From the NCBI GenBank assembly GCA_026182355.1, contig JAPFBL010000116.1, positions 186,001-250,000 of the forward strand: a stretch of DNA of 64,000 nucleotides, written 5' to 3'. The stretch is from Hermatobates lingyangjiaoensis. Taxonomy: Eukaryota > Arthropoda > Insecta > Hemiptera > Hermatobatidae. The notes below the pieces were generated by a model that saw nothing but the letters and a program-made list of their open reading frames with translations, ran no database searches and was not told where the DNA came from. How positions within the stretch are numbered: position 1 is the stretch's first letter; every line of letters starts with the position of its first letter. Made by a program: the position numbers and the translations under genes. Shown piece after piece: positions 22,555 through 33,809 of the stretch.

Positions 22555-25500
22555 ATAATAACATCATGAAATAGTGCTCAATTATATATTTTCTATAAAA
22601 ATCTTAATAAAAAATACTTGATTTTTTGACAAATTTGTTCTATTTCAAAGAGAACAGCAGTTTCATTAATTATTGAATTGTCAGCCTCATCAACAGATTT
22701 GCACAAATACCATTGTTTTCCTTTTTTAACGTATTTTTGGTTACATAAATTGAACTGATATACAGGCGTTGACATTTATGTCCATTATTTAATGTTATGA
22801 TTCTTAGCAAATCTTAATGTTCTACTTCAGCTGTGTTATCATGAGATAGAAATGTGTAAGCTACTGTGAAGAGAAGCCTTGACTCCAATCAATGTTGCCG
22901 CCTTATTTAAGGGACAAGAAAACAGAAAATAAATACTAGCAAAAATAATAAATATTATGATTGAAGAAATAAACAAATTTGTTTGAAATATGTAATAATA
23001 AATGATAATTGATGATTGATATTAAATCCTGACGCCAAATATGTTAATCTACCTCCTAGATGTATATACATTTTAGAGGGAGCTTCTTCTGTTCACTAAA
23101 AGTAATATATTATTTTATAAAGAAAAGAAAGTTTTTTTAGAATTCTAAAAATTTCACTTTTACTGATCATCAGTCCTTATTAAAAATAGATTTCATATAC
23201 TTTGGAGTGACAGACATTAATTTTTTCTCATCTTCTCATTGTGATACCTTGTGTTGGACATATATATGTTAGCAATAGTTCTGCAGTTATGTTAGCAATG
23301 TTAAAGCATATGATGGTTTGAGAAGTTCTGAGTCATTGTATTTTTTAACTTCTTTTTACATTTGTTTTTACTTTTCACATTTTATATTCGAACGGAAACT
23401 AGAATTTATCTCCAGATGTTTTTCCAGGCTGTTGAGTGAGGGCATTCATGAAATAATTGCCTTTAGTATTTTTAAAACATTTACAGTGCAACGATGTATA
23501 AGTGGTGCCTATTGAGGCAGACGGATATTTTTTAAACTATGCACTGTAAGAGTTTACCTGATAATGAACTACACTGAGCGTCAAAAAAGTCCAAATGATA
23601 CAAGCCATATATTTGCTAGTCGGAAATGAGAACAACAGTTAGATATATAAGAGGATAAACGAAATTGTTGAAATTATAACAAAGAGTGGGGCAGTATTTA
23701 TTTAATTAAGTAAACTGACGTTTTGATATGTGGCGCACCGGTGCAGAATGAAAGGGGTTGACCGGAGTAAATATCAGACAGATATAAGTCAGAAGGACAT
23801 TTGGCATGAACCTGTGACCCTCATCGATCCCTTCTCTCTCCTATCCTCTTCAACGCAAAATTTCCTCCTTACCGCACTCCCATTGCCTTTATAGATTATT
23901 TTAGGAGACAACACCAACCTCATGCGTTTGAAAAAAATAATAATAATAAAGAATAAATTTCACAGTTGTTAAGTAATGTCTATTTCTCTCATTTCTGAAT
24001 TAAAAAAATATCTCTACTAAAGTTCAAGGAAATAAAAATTTTTGAGATTTATTCTATTAAAATATATGCAAATAGCATAGCATCTTACTGCAATTTACCA
24101 ACAAATATTCTGCAGATTGTAATAGTTATTAGAACGGAGTTTGACTTCACTATTGGAATGTAGTGTAATAAATGGATTACATAACATAATGCGAACAAAA
24201 GTGATATAAAACCAATATGAAACTAAACTTTTTTTTCACCGAATATCTAATACTGTTTTAAAACTTGGAAAGAATGTGGTTCAAAATAAACTGTTTACTT
24301 TGTATAGATCACTTCTTAGGTGGCTACTGCTACATAGACGATTAATAGGTCAACAAATATATGATACATTTATATAATAAAATATAAATTAAATTTAAAT
24401 GAGTGAAACCAATAACCAACATGCAGCCATTTTAGTGAAACAACTGATAAAATCGAAATGACTAGTAGACAATTTATATAAAGATTTAGAATGATACTTA
24501 AATAAATGAAAAAGTACTTATATTAATTCTTATTGGTATTAAATATTTTGGTAGCTGTTGATATAGCCTCTATGAATTTGCATGTCAACAAATTACGTTC
24601 GTTATACCAGAGGATGAAGATGGCTTGAATCCGTTTGACAACACCATATCCATCATACGAGAAAACAGTTCATTCAACTGTCAATAAATAAATGTTTTAC
24701 AAACCTCTGGCGTACTGAGAATAAGCCTTGATATTAGGATAGAAATGGCTTATGAATAACTGGCCTTGTGCATGTACTCACTACGTTACTTCATCCTCAA
24801 GGGATGTTGTACACAATATTTTTCATCTTTCATAAGCATTAGTTTTAAAGGCAAGTACATTTTTATAACACAGACAACCGCCATCTGATTGTATGATTTA
24901 TCAAAACTTTAACAAATCATTTAATTTTGAAGGCTATGTTAATATTTAGCTATTGATTTACTTTTGTAATTGATTCAAATGATTTGTTTAAATTCATCAT
25001 TTTGTTAGATTATTCTTATTATAACTTTAACAATAACAAAAGTAACTTTTCTGCATTTACCAATTTTTGTAATCCAAAATAAATGCTTGGTAAAAACTAA
25101 CAAAAGAAAATAAATGAAATGATCTCAATAGGGTTTAATAATATCTCGGAAATTATTGTAAAGGGAATATTCAACGGAATAAAAGTCAGAAAGGGAAAAT
25201 TAGGGAATTTTCAACAGTACAAGTTGAGAATGCCACAAAAGTAGCTGGCATACTTGATGTCCTTCTTGAAATATTCTTCAATGCCTCAAACTTACAAAAA
25301 AATGATGAAAAACTTCTAAAACCTTTTATAAATATTATTATTAAAAACAACTATATCATTCAAATAGTTTAGTTGTTTCCTTTTGCTCTAATTTCATATT
25401 TTATTATTATTTGTAATACCATAGATTATTCAGAAAATAGAATTTTCACTGATTTTTAAAATCCCTAAATTAATGAATTTCAGGAATTGAATTTATAGTT

Positions 25501-26001
25501 TAGCAATCTCTCATATTAGTATTATATTTAAATTTGCATAGAACACATCTTACATAGCTTTCACTTTTATAAGAGTGGTTGTTTCTCGTCTTAAGTTTAA
25601 GCATTTTTAACGTACGAAAACATTAATAAATAATAATAACCATTCATGTTCAAAAAAAAAATGTTATATGCAAATGAGAGATGCATTTAGCATATGAATT
25701 TACACTTCATAACAAAATAATGGAATAACTCATGACCTATGCAAGCATTTATTTCGTCATATTTACTCATGATTAGAATAAATGGTAAGGAAACTCGATG
25801 TTTTCACACAAAAGATTTTAACTAACGTCAACTCGTTTGGAACACCAGTGTTTTTCCTCAGGTTACATCTGCCTGAACTGGGTGAGGTTGACAGTTCAAA
25901 GTTTCTTTGGGACACTACTTTAATCTAGACATTGTATTTCTCATGCCTGATGATGAAAATAAATGTCAAAGATATCAACATTTCTTTAAATAGCGTATAT
26001 T
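22555..26001. other. AT-rich stretch with weak repeat traces
   Basis: A pyrimidine-rich patch lies near 23820-23890. GAGGATGAAG at 24613 and its inverse near 24795 may be a badly decayed inverted pair. At 25813-25885 the minus strand has CTGAGGA with a GTGTT hairpin but CAAAC instead of GAAAC, so it is a mutated hammerhead-like copy. No gene seen. Confidence 0.4.
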
Positions 26002-26255
26002 GGAATCAGAGTGGCACAGTAGCTTACATGCTGATTTCTAAACTGGTAGATTCGGAGTTCAATACTCACTCACTCGGTCCCTTGATTTATTCACATGGAA
26101 GTGGAAAAATCGACTCTTAGAAAGAATGTTAAATCATCGGTTTTGAGTCTTTACGATGTCAGCTACAAATCCCTACCCTTAATGCACTTGAGTTAGGAAA
26201 AATGTAGTTCTTCCAAAGTAGAATGTCCATTATACGTATAACAAATTGCCAGTCT
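26002..26255 (+). mobile_element. tRNA-derived SINE, diverged
   Basis: GAGTGGCACAGTAGCTTACA (A-box region) is followed by CGGAGTTCAATACTC (B-box region), CTTGATTTATTCACATGG, TTACGATGTCAG and a GTAGAATGTCC tail, in the same order as the copy at 52-349. Much older by sequence. Confidence 0.75.
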
Positions 26256-27309
26256 TTAGTCTATGTGTGTTCCTTCGTGAGAGGGTCATTGTAACACAAA
26301 CTTAAACAAGTTATATCAGTATTTTTTAACATAGAATTTTATCATAACACACGGACTCAGTTTTTACATCAAACGGATTTCCGAGAATAGACTATACTAA
26401 TTAAAAGTAATACAAAAAGCCATACTAGCAAATATAAAAGTGTTCAAATATTTCTACTGGGACTTTACACCATTATTGATGGTTTCGTACAACTTTAGAT
26501 AAGTTACAGTATACTACTTATAAATTATAGGATTTGTAGCATAATTTTAAACATTAAAAAGTTTAAAAGTTTTCTTATAAGTATGGTTTGATTTGTAATT
26601 TCATTATAACTTTATATAAGTTACAAACAAGTTTTTACTTGATGGAAGTAAACAGATTATTCATTCACAATCAAATACTACATTATTTAATTTTTTGTGA
26701 CTATTTCAATTCCAATTATAATCTATCATTTTAGTATTGTTATTTTATATTTTAAAAGTTTACAATAGATTGGCCATTCTTGCTGTTGTATTTTCTCAGC
26801 CAACATTTTAAGATGCAGTTATTTATTCAGTTGGCTTTCTGTAAAAAAACTAATTTAATGACCATAATTCATACAAATTTTAATGTTTATACAATTACCA
26901 CAGCAGCAGGTTAATTAGATAACAGCCCGTTTGGTTAATTTACCAGTCCCATACCTCCATATACAATAAAAAGAATTATATCTCAGGAGCTAAGCAATGC
27001 TGCATTCTGTGATATTTTAGCACTAATGATTAGAATAAAGAGTCTCCATGCATAAGATGGAAGTCTTTCAAATGCCTATATATGGCTATATGTTTGTCAA
27101 ATGTCATTAGGATGTGTTAAATGGTAAGACATGTATTTTTTTTATATTTTACAGTTTTTTATAAGTTCTAGAAAATATAAACAATTTTTATAATAATCTA
27201 GAAATGTGGAAATATTTTAACATTTCAATACAATTTATTTTATCATAGACATAAATCATAGTATATGTAGATATATATAAAAAGATTTCACAGAAACACG
27301 TGAAATAAC
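26256..27309. other. AT-rich stretch, nothing recognised
   Basis: No frames, terminal repeats or SINE boxes that I can support. Confidence 0.5.
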
Positions 27310-27491
27310 AATCAATGATCAAACCACAATAAGAAATGGGAAAACAAGACTAAAATCTTTAAACCGTAACAAGCGGTCTTCGTCAGACCGGTCTTGTCAG
27401 TTTGGTTTTTGACTCTGACAAAGACCGCTTGTTACGGTTGAAAGATCTTAGTCTTGTTGTCCCATTTTTTATTGTGGTTTGATCATTGATT
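27310..27491. repeat. family A palindrome with two hammerhead-like motifs
   Basis: Arms ATCAATGATCAAACCACAAT and its inverse enclose two facing motifs. Plus core: GACT, CTGACAA at 27415-27421 (one change from CTGACGA), stem GACCG / CTTGTTA / CGGTT, GAAA at 27440-27443, GATCTT, AGTC at 27450-27453. Minus core keeps CTGACGA (27380-27386) but its GAAA reads TAAA. Each arm has one core defect, in different boxes. The spacer is only about 25 bp. Confidence 0.75.
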
Positions 27492-28685
27492 GTAGATATA
27501 TATGTAAGCAATCCAAGTAAAATCATTCTATGGGTGTTCAGAAAATTTAGATAAACTATGATTATGGTAGTGCCATGCTTATAGCATAATCAACCTATAC
27601 CTCGAAATTATAATAGCATTATTATTTAGCAAAATAAGTAATGGTCTCGGGAACTTCAAAACGTTTAAATTGTAGTAAATAGTCAGACTGCTCTTGAAAA
27701 ATGATTCAATTTTATTAGTGTCAATGAATCATTAAATTTATTCGAAATCAGCTTGATAATAAATTTTGTTAAATAAAGCTGACTGCAGGACATTAACGAT
27801 ATTTTTTCTTTACTGTTATTTATTTTATCCAGATTGCTATTTTATATTCATCAATTTTTTTTTATTTTTCCGACTTACTTTATAGAATTTATTGTTAATT
27901 TATTATTTAGTTTATCTTTATTTATTTAGTTATTTAACATTAATTATGCAACAAAATCAAAATACGAGTTAAACCAGGAGGCTTGTATTATCTTCTGATG
28001 ATACTATTATCAAAATAACTTTATTTTCAAGCATTGTATGCGCTATAATCTTTACTTTAAAATGTTGATTTATTTTGGAGCAGTAATTTCATTAATATAC
28101 GTATCTAGATTAAATATTACAAATACATTAAAAAATATGAACATTATGTTATTCTTTTTTAGCATAATATACCTAATTTCTTGTTTCAGTTATAAAACAA
28201 GATGGCTATAAAAGTGTGAATGGATTTAAAAGAACGGGGAATACTTTTTCTTTTTAGTTCACTACCCCATAAAATTGTTTTAACTGCTCATAAACAATCT
28301 TATTTCATGGTTAAATCTTTTTTTGGTGAAAATGTTGCTATTCCGTGCATATTCAAAGAAAATTATAACTCCTACTTTACAACAAGAAGAATGAAAGAAA
28401 AGTTGGTAGAGTGTACATAATGACATAGAATGTCGTGCAATTTTTAAAGTGTGGAAACAATTTTTGTTTAATGTGCATAAAAAAATAATACACTGTTTTT
28501 TTAATACCATATCAACCCTATAATTCATAATATTATTGATTTAATTTCTGTAGAATATAAATTCTGTAGAATTATGCTCTCTACAGAAAAAAGCAAATAT
28601 TTATTTCTTCGGTTGAAAAAAATATATAAATATAAAAATAAACATGTATTTATATTTTTTCATGAGATGTTTAGTGTTTTTTTGA
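27492..28685. other. AT-rich stretch, nothing recognised
   Basis: Two short antiparallel frames near 28220-28528 are AT-rich and match nothing I know. Confidence 0.5.
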
Positions 28686-29968
28686 AATGGTTGTTTCAAA
28701 AGTTTTGTCTGTTTTATGACACTACTTTAACTGTAATATCTCAGTAAACATTTATTCAACTTAATTAAAATAGGCGCCATTTGAGTCAGTTCACTTTTGT
28801 CAACGTAATATAAGTAGATATATTCCGTCGGCATAAAAATTGTGTGGTCGGGATTCGATGCAGTCGACAAAGACCGTTTTTCTTAGTTTATTATTGGCAA
28901 TGATTCTACCGGTAAAAGTTATCTAAGTGCTTGAAATGATGATCTGAGGAGTATGGTTGTTGGGCAGAACTTCAATACTCAATTCGTTTAATTTTTGGAC
29001 GGTGATCTGTGGGATGTGCGGCCGGGCGTTGTCGTGGAGTAGGATGGACGTCTGCTGTTGACTAGTGCTAGACGCAATTTTGGTACATTTCGTCGATTTC
29101 CTCACAGTAGGACTTTGCTGTGACGGTTTGGCCTTGTTGTAGAAAGGTATAGTCAATCACACCAGCTACTGACCACCATAGAGAAACCATGGTTTTTTTT
29201 ATGGGGTTTGGCCTTTTTATGGGGAAATACCTGGTTGGATCATCGGTGTCCAACCACTGTCCTGAACGTTTCCCCTTATCGTAGAGAATCCACTTGACAT
29301 CATAACTGATGTTTAGATCAAAAAAAGGGTTGTTTGGTTGAACAAAGCAACGAGGAACAAACTTCGAAACGTGACACTTTCTACCGATCGCTTTAATCCT
29401 GTTTCACCCACTTTTCCAGCTTTTTGATGTTTCCAATACGTTTTAAACCATCAAAAACCGCATGGAATCTGACGCCCAGTTCTTATTTCACGTACAGTTT
29501 GTCATGGATCAACCTTCACCAGGGTCCGCAAATCCTTGTCCTGGATTACTGTAGGACGTGAGCAACTTCAGGGCTCAACTGAAAACTTCAGTTGAAACTC
29601 AGCTTCAGAGCGTTCCAAGCTAAAATTTCTGAACTGAAATTTCGCAAACCAACGTCGAACAGTGCGTTCATTAACCTATCATTGCCAAATGCCTGTTTAT
29701 TTTTCGGGCTGTTTCGGCAGCGTTTTGGTACAATTTAAATACGTAGAGAAAAATTGGCCTAAAATCGCGTAAAGACTTCATATGGTAATAACCTTAAAAT
29801 AATAAAAAATGTTAAAATCAGATGAAAATAAACAGCATCCTTGTATACAGCACAAAATTCTCCATCGATCAGTGTACACCACGACACAGTGCAGTCAATA
29901 TTTATTGAGATATGGAACTACCAAAGCTCATGGCATTAAAACGGGCAAACTTTCGAAATAACTCAATA
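28686..29968 (-). mobile_element. second mariner, near full length, heavily mutated
   Basis: The ends are imperfectly inverted: GGTTGTTTCAAAAGTTTTGT near 28689 and, on the other strand, TTATTTCGAAAGTTTGCCCG from about 29962. A second matching block is ATATCTCA(G/A)TAAA about 50 bp inside each end. The length of about 1.28 kb is normal for a mariner. The sequence family is different from that at 10286, closer to the SETMAR/Hsmar1 type. End coordinates are good to a few bases. Confidence 0.8.
28900..29781 (-). pseudogene. mariner transposase (SETMAR/Hsmar1-like), several frameshifts
   Basis: Starting at ATG 29781 on minus, the N-terminus reads RPIFLYVFKLYQNAAETARK and meets a stop after LAMIG. 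NERTVRRWFAKFQ follows in another frame (helix-turn-helix region). The catalytic part gives YDVKWILYDKGK (first aspartate kept, its usual neighbour E changed to V), DDPTRYFPIKRPNPIKK, MVSLWWSVAGVIDYTF and a stop after YQNCV. After a frame change comes SILLHDNARPH (second aspartate kept). The third site, normally YSPDL, reads HTPQI, so the aspartate is lost. Clearly a dead gene; family assignment rests on these motifs. Confidence 0.85.
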
Positions 29969-30115
29969 CCTTCTTACTCTTTCTCAATAATTCAATTAGT
30001 TTTCAGTGTTTACTTTCATTCACTTATCATACAAAATGTAGATAAATAGACGTCTTGCGTTAGGGTCAAAACTTTTATATCCAAAACTAGTCAGACATGG
30101 TGTGTGTGTGTGTTT

Positions 30116-30191
<76 letters not shown>

Positions 30192-30579
30192 TGTCTGCGT
30201 GTGAATAGTTTAGAATATCCAAAATACCAAATGAGATATAATCATACATTTTTATATTTTATACATTTTTATACGGTCAGCACAGAATATAAATAGTTTC
30301 GTCCATTCATATATTACGTTCTTGGTACTTTATTAACTCAAAAAAATATTTTTGTGATTTCGTTGAAATTTGATTGTAATCACGGCAGTTTTATGTGATG
30401 CGTTTTATGTGAATATTTTGTTTTATTAACAGTACCTTAAATTAAATTCAAATATTATTTTATTAAAGCTCTGCTTGAACTAATCTAGATATTAAAAGGT
30501 TGTAAATTTAGATGATTGATGCCATATACGGTGTCCAGTAATGCTTAGTGCAGACATAAGCTCGTGGTCATCTATATAA
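29969..30579. other. intergenic DNA with a (GT)n microsatellite
   Basis: A long GT/TG tract covers about 30097-30190 with few interruptions (TTTGTG, GGTGTG). The rest shows nothing I recognise. Confidence 0.8.
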
Positions 30580-30732
30580 TTATAAAACTCTGATGACCGA
30601 TTTTGTTTCATTGTTACCTTGCCACCGTGAATTATCTGAATAAATAATAAAGGATACATATAATTTCATGAGAATTGAACTCACAACCTTTGCATTCGAA
30701 GTCCAGTGGGTTACGCCTTGGGCTATGGGGGC
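30580..30732 (-). mobile_element. SINE-like fragment with a tRNA-Arg(TCG)-like head
   Basis: On the minus strand GCCCCCATAGCCCAAGGCGT (from 30732) is an A-box-like start, followed by a loop CTTCGAA (anticodon TCG) and GAGTTCAATTCTC (B box, near 30670-30682). The 3' acceptor half that would pair with GCCCCCA is missing, so it is no tRNA gene. It continues into ATTCACGGTGGCAAGGTAAC, possibly a SINE body. This is a different family from the SINE at 52-349. Single copy in this window. Confidence 0.5.
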
Positions 30733-31440
30733 TTTCTTATAAAACACATCCACAACCTGATATAAATGATGTTTTGTGTGTGTATAAGTCAACTAATGAT
30801 GAACCTTGGATGTTGAGCACAGGTAAAACTTGGAATACCTGCTAATTTCAGTTTATATTTATTCCAAATAAATATTAATGAAATCAGTGAGTAATATATG
30901 ATTTTACAAATTCTCTCAAAATAATAGAGGTAAAATTACTGACTCCAGATGTAAAAACTGTTTCTGTCATAGAATAAATCTAACCAGTTTTTTTCCTAGG
31001 ATAGGCCTTAGTCCCATTTTTGGAATCTTATTGTTGTTTAGACGATGTTGGTTTTATTGCACGTATTTATTTTTCATTCTTGGCGCTATTGGAAGATTAA
31101 GTTTATATAACAGATTTATATTTTAGTTTTTGCACCATTTTAATTTATTTGAGAAAACACCAAGTATGGGGTTTTCAAGTCTGAGTCAAGTCTCGGCTAC
31201 TTCATATTTTGAACTGGAAGGTAAATTTCTTTAATCTTTAAGCATGAATGGATAATACTTCATCTGTGCCTTTACTCGGGGATTTAAATCATTTTTACTA
31301 GCCCTCCCTCTCTCTCACTCTCTCTGTCTCTCTCTCTCTCTCTTTCTTTCTTTTTCTTAAAAAAAACTATACATTTTAATTTCCAATCATTTTCCTGTTA
31401 TCAAATCACAGGACTAAATTTTCTATATTAAAATCAGTGA
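30733..31440. other. intergenic DNA with a CT-rich microsatellite
   Basis: CCCTCCCTCTCTCTC-type repeats at about 31305-31360. Otherwise no signal. Confidence 0.6.
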
Positions 31441-31602
31441 TGCGCCCCAACGTTTTGGTTTGGTTTCATAGGTGCGCTCCAAAGTTTTGGTTTGGTTTCA
31501 TAGGTGCGCCCCAAAGTTTTGGTTTGGTTTCATAGGTGCGCCCCAAAGTTTTGGTTTGGTTTCATAGGTGCGCCCTGAAGTAAAAAAGTTTAAGAAGCGC
31601 TG
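31441..31602 (-). mobile_element. hAT transposon end with 32-bp tandem repeat
   Basis: Reading minus from 31602: CAGCGCTTCTTAAACTTTTT, a typical hAT terminal sequence, then ACTTCAGGGCGCACC. Just inside, a 32-bp unit (GGTGCGCCCCAAAGTTTTGG...TTTCATA) repeats about four times (starts at 31471, 31503, 31535, 31567) with almost no variation. CTCTACGC at 31603-31610 fits the hAT target pattern. I could not find the other terminus, so this may be a truncated copy or a solo end. Confidence 0.6.
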
Positions 31603-31610
31603 CTCTACGC

Positions 31611-32328
31611 CATGGGGACTTTTTGCACTTGACATCCAAAACATAAGCATGAATTCAAAAAAGGATAACATGTCAGGTGTATGAGAAGTGCTGACCACGG
31701 TTATATAATGCAAGAAGACTAACAACTGAGGAGATTTACGATAAAGTCGTTGATTGAAAAATTATCGCATCACGGTTTCAAGAGGAAATATATTTAATTC
31801 CAAGGTTGAAATGTGTATTATCTAAAGAGGACAACATTTCTTTTTCAAGGATTCATTTTCTAATTCAGTCAGCCTTGGCCATGGCTATTATAATTCTCAA
31901 GGAAGACTTTACAGAAAGTTTTGGTTCATTTAGTTAAAGCAGTATTTAAACATGGCCAGTTACATGTTGCTCTCAGTATGGTTTATCCACATTTACATGA
32001 AAATCATTAAAAAGGAAAGTCATGGATGTAACAAAGGGTCACGGGTAGTCTACTAAATTGCAATTAGTAGATAATGTTAAGTTTAATGTCATAGTAGGAA
32101 ATAAAAAGGTACACAACGTATGAAGATATAAAAATTACACTCAATATATTGGAAAGAAAACAGTAGCAAATAACTTGACATCAATATCTCTGTTACAACG
32201 GAAGCAGAGTTCTTCTACTCCTTATGACGAAAGATGTCGAAGTAATAACGTAAAAATGTCTGAAACCGTTTGTATTCATTTATTTAGGTTATTGTGGTTT
32301 CTATTCAGCCAAATTATTCAACATTTGT

Positions 32329-32330
<2 letters not shown>
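31611..32330. other. AT-rich stretch, nothing recognised
   Basis: No coding or repeat signal that I can support. Confidence 0.45.
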
Positions 32331-32331
<1 letters not shown>

Positions 32332-32383
<52 letters not shown>

Positions 32384-32388
32384 TATCA

Positions 32389-32431
<43 letters not shown>
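32332..32431. repeat. (TA)n microsatellite bordering PLE-A
   Basis: Two long TA tracts separated by TCATATCATA. The PLE-A left arm starts directly after it. Confidence 0.92.
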
Positions 32432-32434
<3 letters not shown>

Positions 32435-33402
32435 ATTTCACATAAACACGTGAAATAACAATCAATGATCAAACCACAATATGAAATGGGAAAACAAGAC
32501 TAAGATCTTTCAACCGTAACAAGCGGTCTTCATCAAAGTCAAAAACCCAACTGAAACACTAGATGCAGAAAACATCTGGTGAGGGGTTGAGAAGAGTGGC
32601 AGGGAAGAGTGGTATTTTAAAATGGTCAAAGCACCGGAAAGGACTAATGTCCAGAAAGGGATGTTTTGGGGAAGCAAAGGAGTACAATAAGGAGAGTAAA
32701 AAACTATCCTTACTTGAATCCTTCCTAATAAAATTGAATTCATTAGAGCCGACAATCAAATTCACAATGGAAGAAATAAGTAATCAATAAAAAACTCTCC
32801 CAGCGAATTGGAGTCCAGTGGTTTTATAAAATTCCGTGCAAAAATTAGCATAAAATTATTATTGGTCAAACTGGTAAATCATTAACGAACCGTGTAAAAC
32901 AACACCAATACAACGTAAGTAGACAGGAAAAAAGTGGTGCCTTATTCTTGCATATAAACAATGAAAATCTGCATATTGATTGGACAGGAGCTAAATTTAT
33001 TACCTATGAAAAATCAATGTTGTTCAAAAATATTATTGAATCGTCTCTAATTAAATTTAGTAGATCAAATATTATAAATATTAGTAACGGTCGCTTCAAA
33101 CTTGATACTTTCGTTATGAGAGGAATAGCCTCTTGTAAGCGGGTTGACAGCTAGCGGATAGTTTTTCACTCTTTCTTATTGTACTCCTTTGTTTCGCCAA
33201 CTTTTCTGGACATTAGTCCTTTCCTGCGCTTTCACCCTTTTAAATTATTAAATTACTGCTCTTCCCTCCCACTCCTCTCAACCACTCACCAGATGTTCTC
33301 TGCATCTAGTGTTTCAGTAGGGTTTTTGACTCTGACGAAGAGCGCTTGTTACGATTGAAAGATCTTAGTCTTGTTTTCCCATTTCTTATTGTGGTTTGAT
33401 CA
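32432..33402 (+). mobile_element. PLE-A: Penelope-like element with inverted, hammerhead-bearing ends
   Basis: Inverted arms of about 248 bp (32462-32709 and 33156-33402) flank a central 446 bp. Each arm carries the family A motif. Right arm, plus strand: GACT, CTGACGA (33332-33338), A, stem GAGCG / CTTGTTA / CGATT (one mismatch), GAAA (33357-33360), GATCTT, AGTC (33367-33370). In the left arm the minus-strand box reads TTGATGA with GAAA at 32508-32511. The centre encodes reverse-transcriptase and GIY-YIG endonuclease remnants. (TA)n tracts touch both outer ends (32332-32431 and 33406-33455). Inverted terminal repeats and hammerhead motifs are both known for PLEs. Confidence 0.85.
32706..33154 (+). 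pseudogene. PLE-A polymerase fragment: RT end joined to GIY-YIG endonuclease
   Basis: The first part (32706-32790) reads LLESFLIKLNSLEPTIKFTM, the end of a PLE reverse transcriptase just before the usual FLD block, and hits a stop after ISNQ. From about 32824 a second frame reads WFYKIPCKN, stop, HKIIIGQTGKSLTNRVKQHQ, then KSGALFLHIN, HIDWTGAKFI, KNIIESSLI and SNGRFKL. This is the GIY-YIG pattern: YKI and (Y)IG with the second tyrosine changed to I, arginine in NRVKQH, the catalytic glutamate in IESSLI, and a late asparagine. A CxxC cysteine is replaced by a stop. The RT catalytic motifs (YADD-type) are deleted. Dead copy; family assignment good. Confidence 0.85.
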
Positions 33403-33403
33403 T

Positions 33404-33405
<2 letters not shown>

Positions 33406-33455
<50 letters not shown>
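33406..33455. repeat. (TA)n microsatellite between PLE-A and PLE-B
   Basis: Pure TA repeats on the right border of PLE-A. PLE-B's 3' end follows after about 45 bp. Confidence 0.92.
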
Positions 33456-33459
<4 letters not shown>

Positions 33460-33550
33460 GATCAAATATCATATATGTATGTATGGATATACATATATAT
33501 TCACACAGGAAAGAGAAAAACAAATAAAGACACACACAAAAGACTCACAA

Positions 33551-33585
33551 CGATATTTCGAGAGTCGTCGTCATCGGGCAGAAGT
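33551..33585 (-). ncRNA. hammerhead-like core of PLE-B
   Basis: CCGATGA, C, GAC-GACT-CTC, GAAA, TATC, then G on the minus strand. U4 of the consensus is C, a change expected to hurt cleavage, and stem II has a C-C mismatch. Position downstream of the endonuclease gene is as expected for a PLE terminal repeat. Confidence 0.55.
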
Positions 33586-33809
33586 AGTCCCTGTGAGTAG
33601 CTGAAGCTAACTGAGTGGTAGGCCGAATGCGACGAACACACACGCACTCTGTCGGCCGCCCTAGGTAAGCTACTAACTACAGAGAGAAAAATAACAAAAA
33701 AGAACAAATAAAAGCAAATAAAAATAACAGAAGGAGAAGAATAGTAAATGAAGCAATAAACGATTTAAAAAAAAATAAAGAAATAAATAAATAAAAAAAA
33801 TTAATTAAA

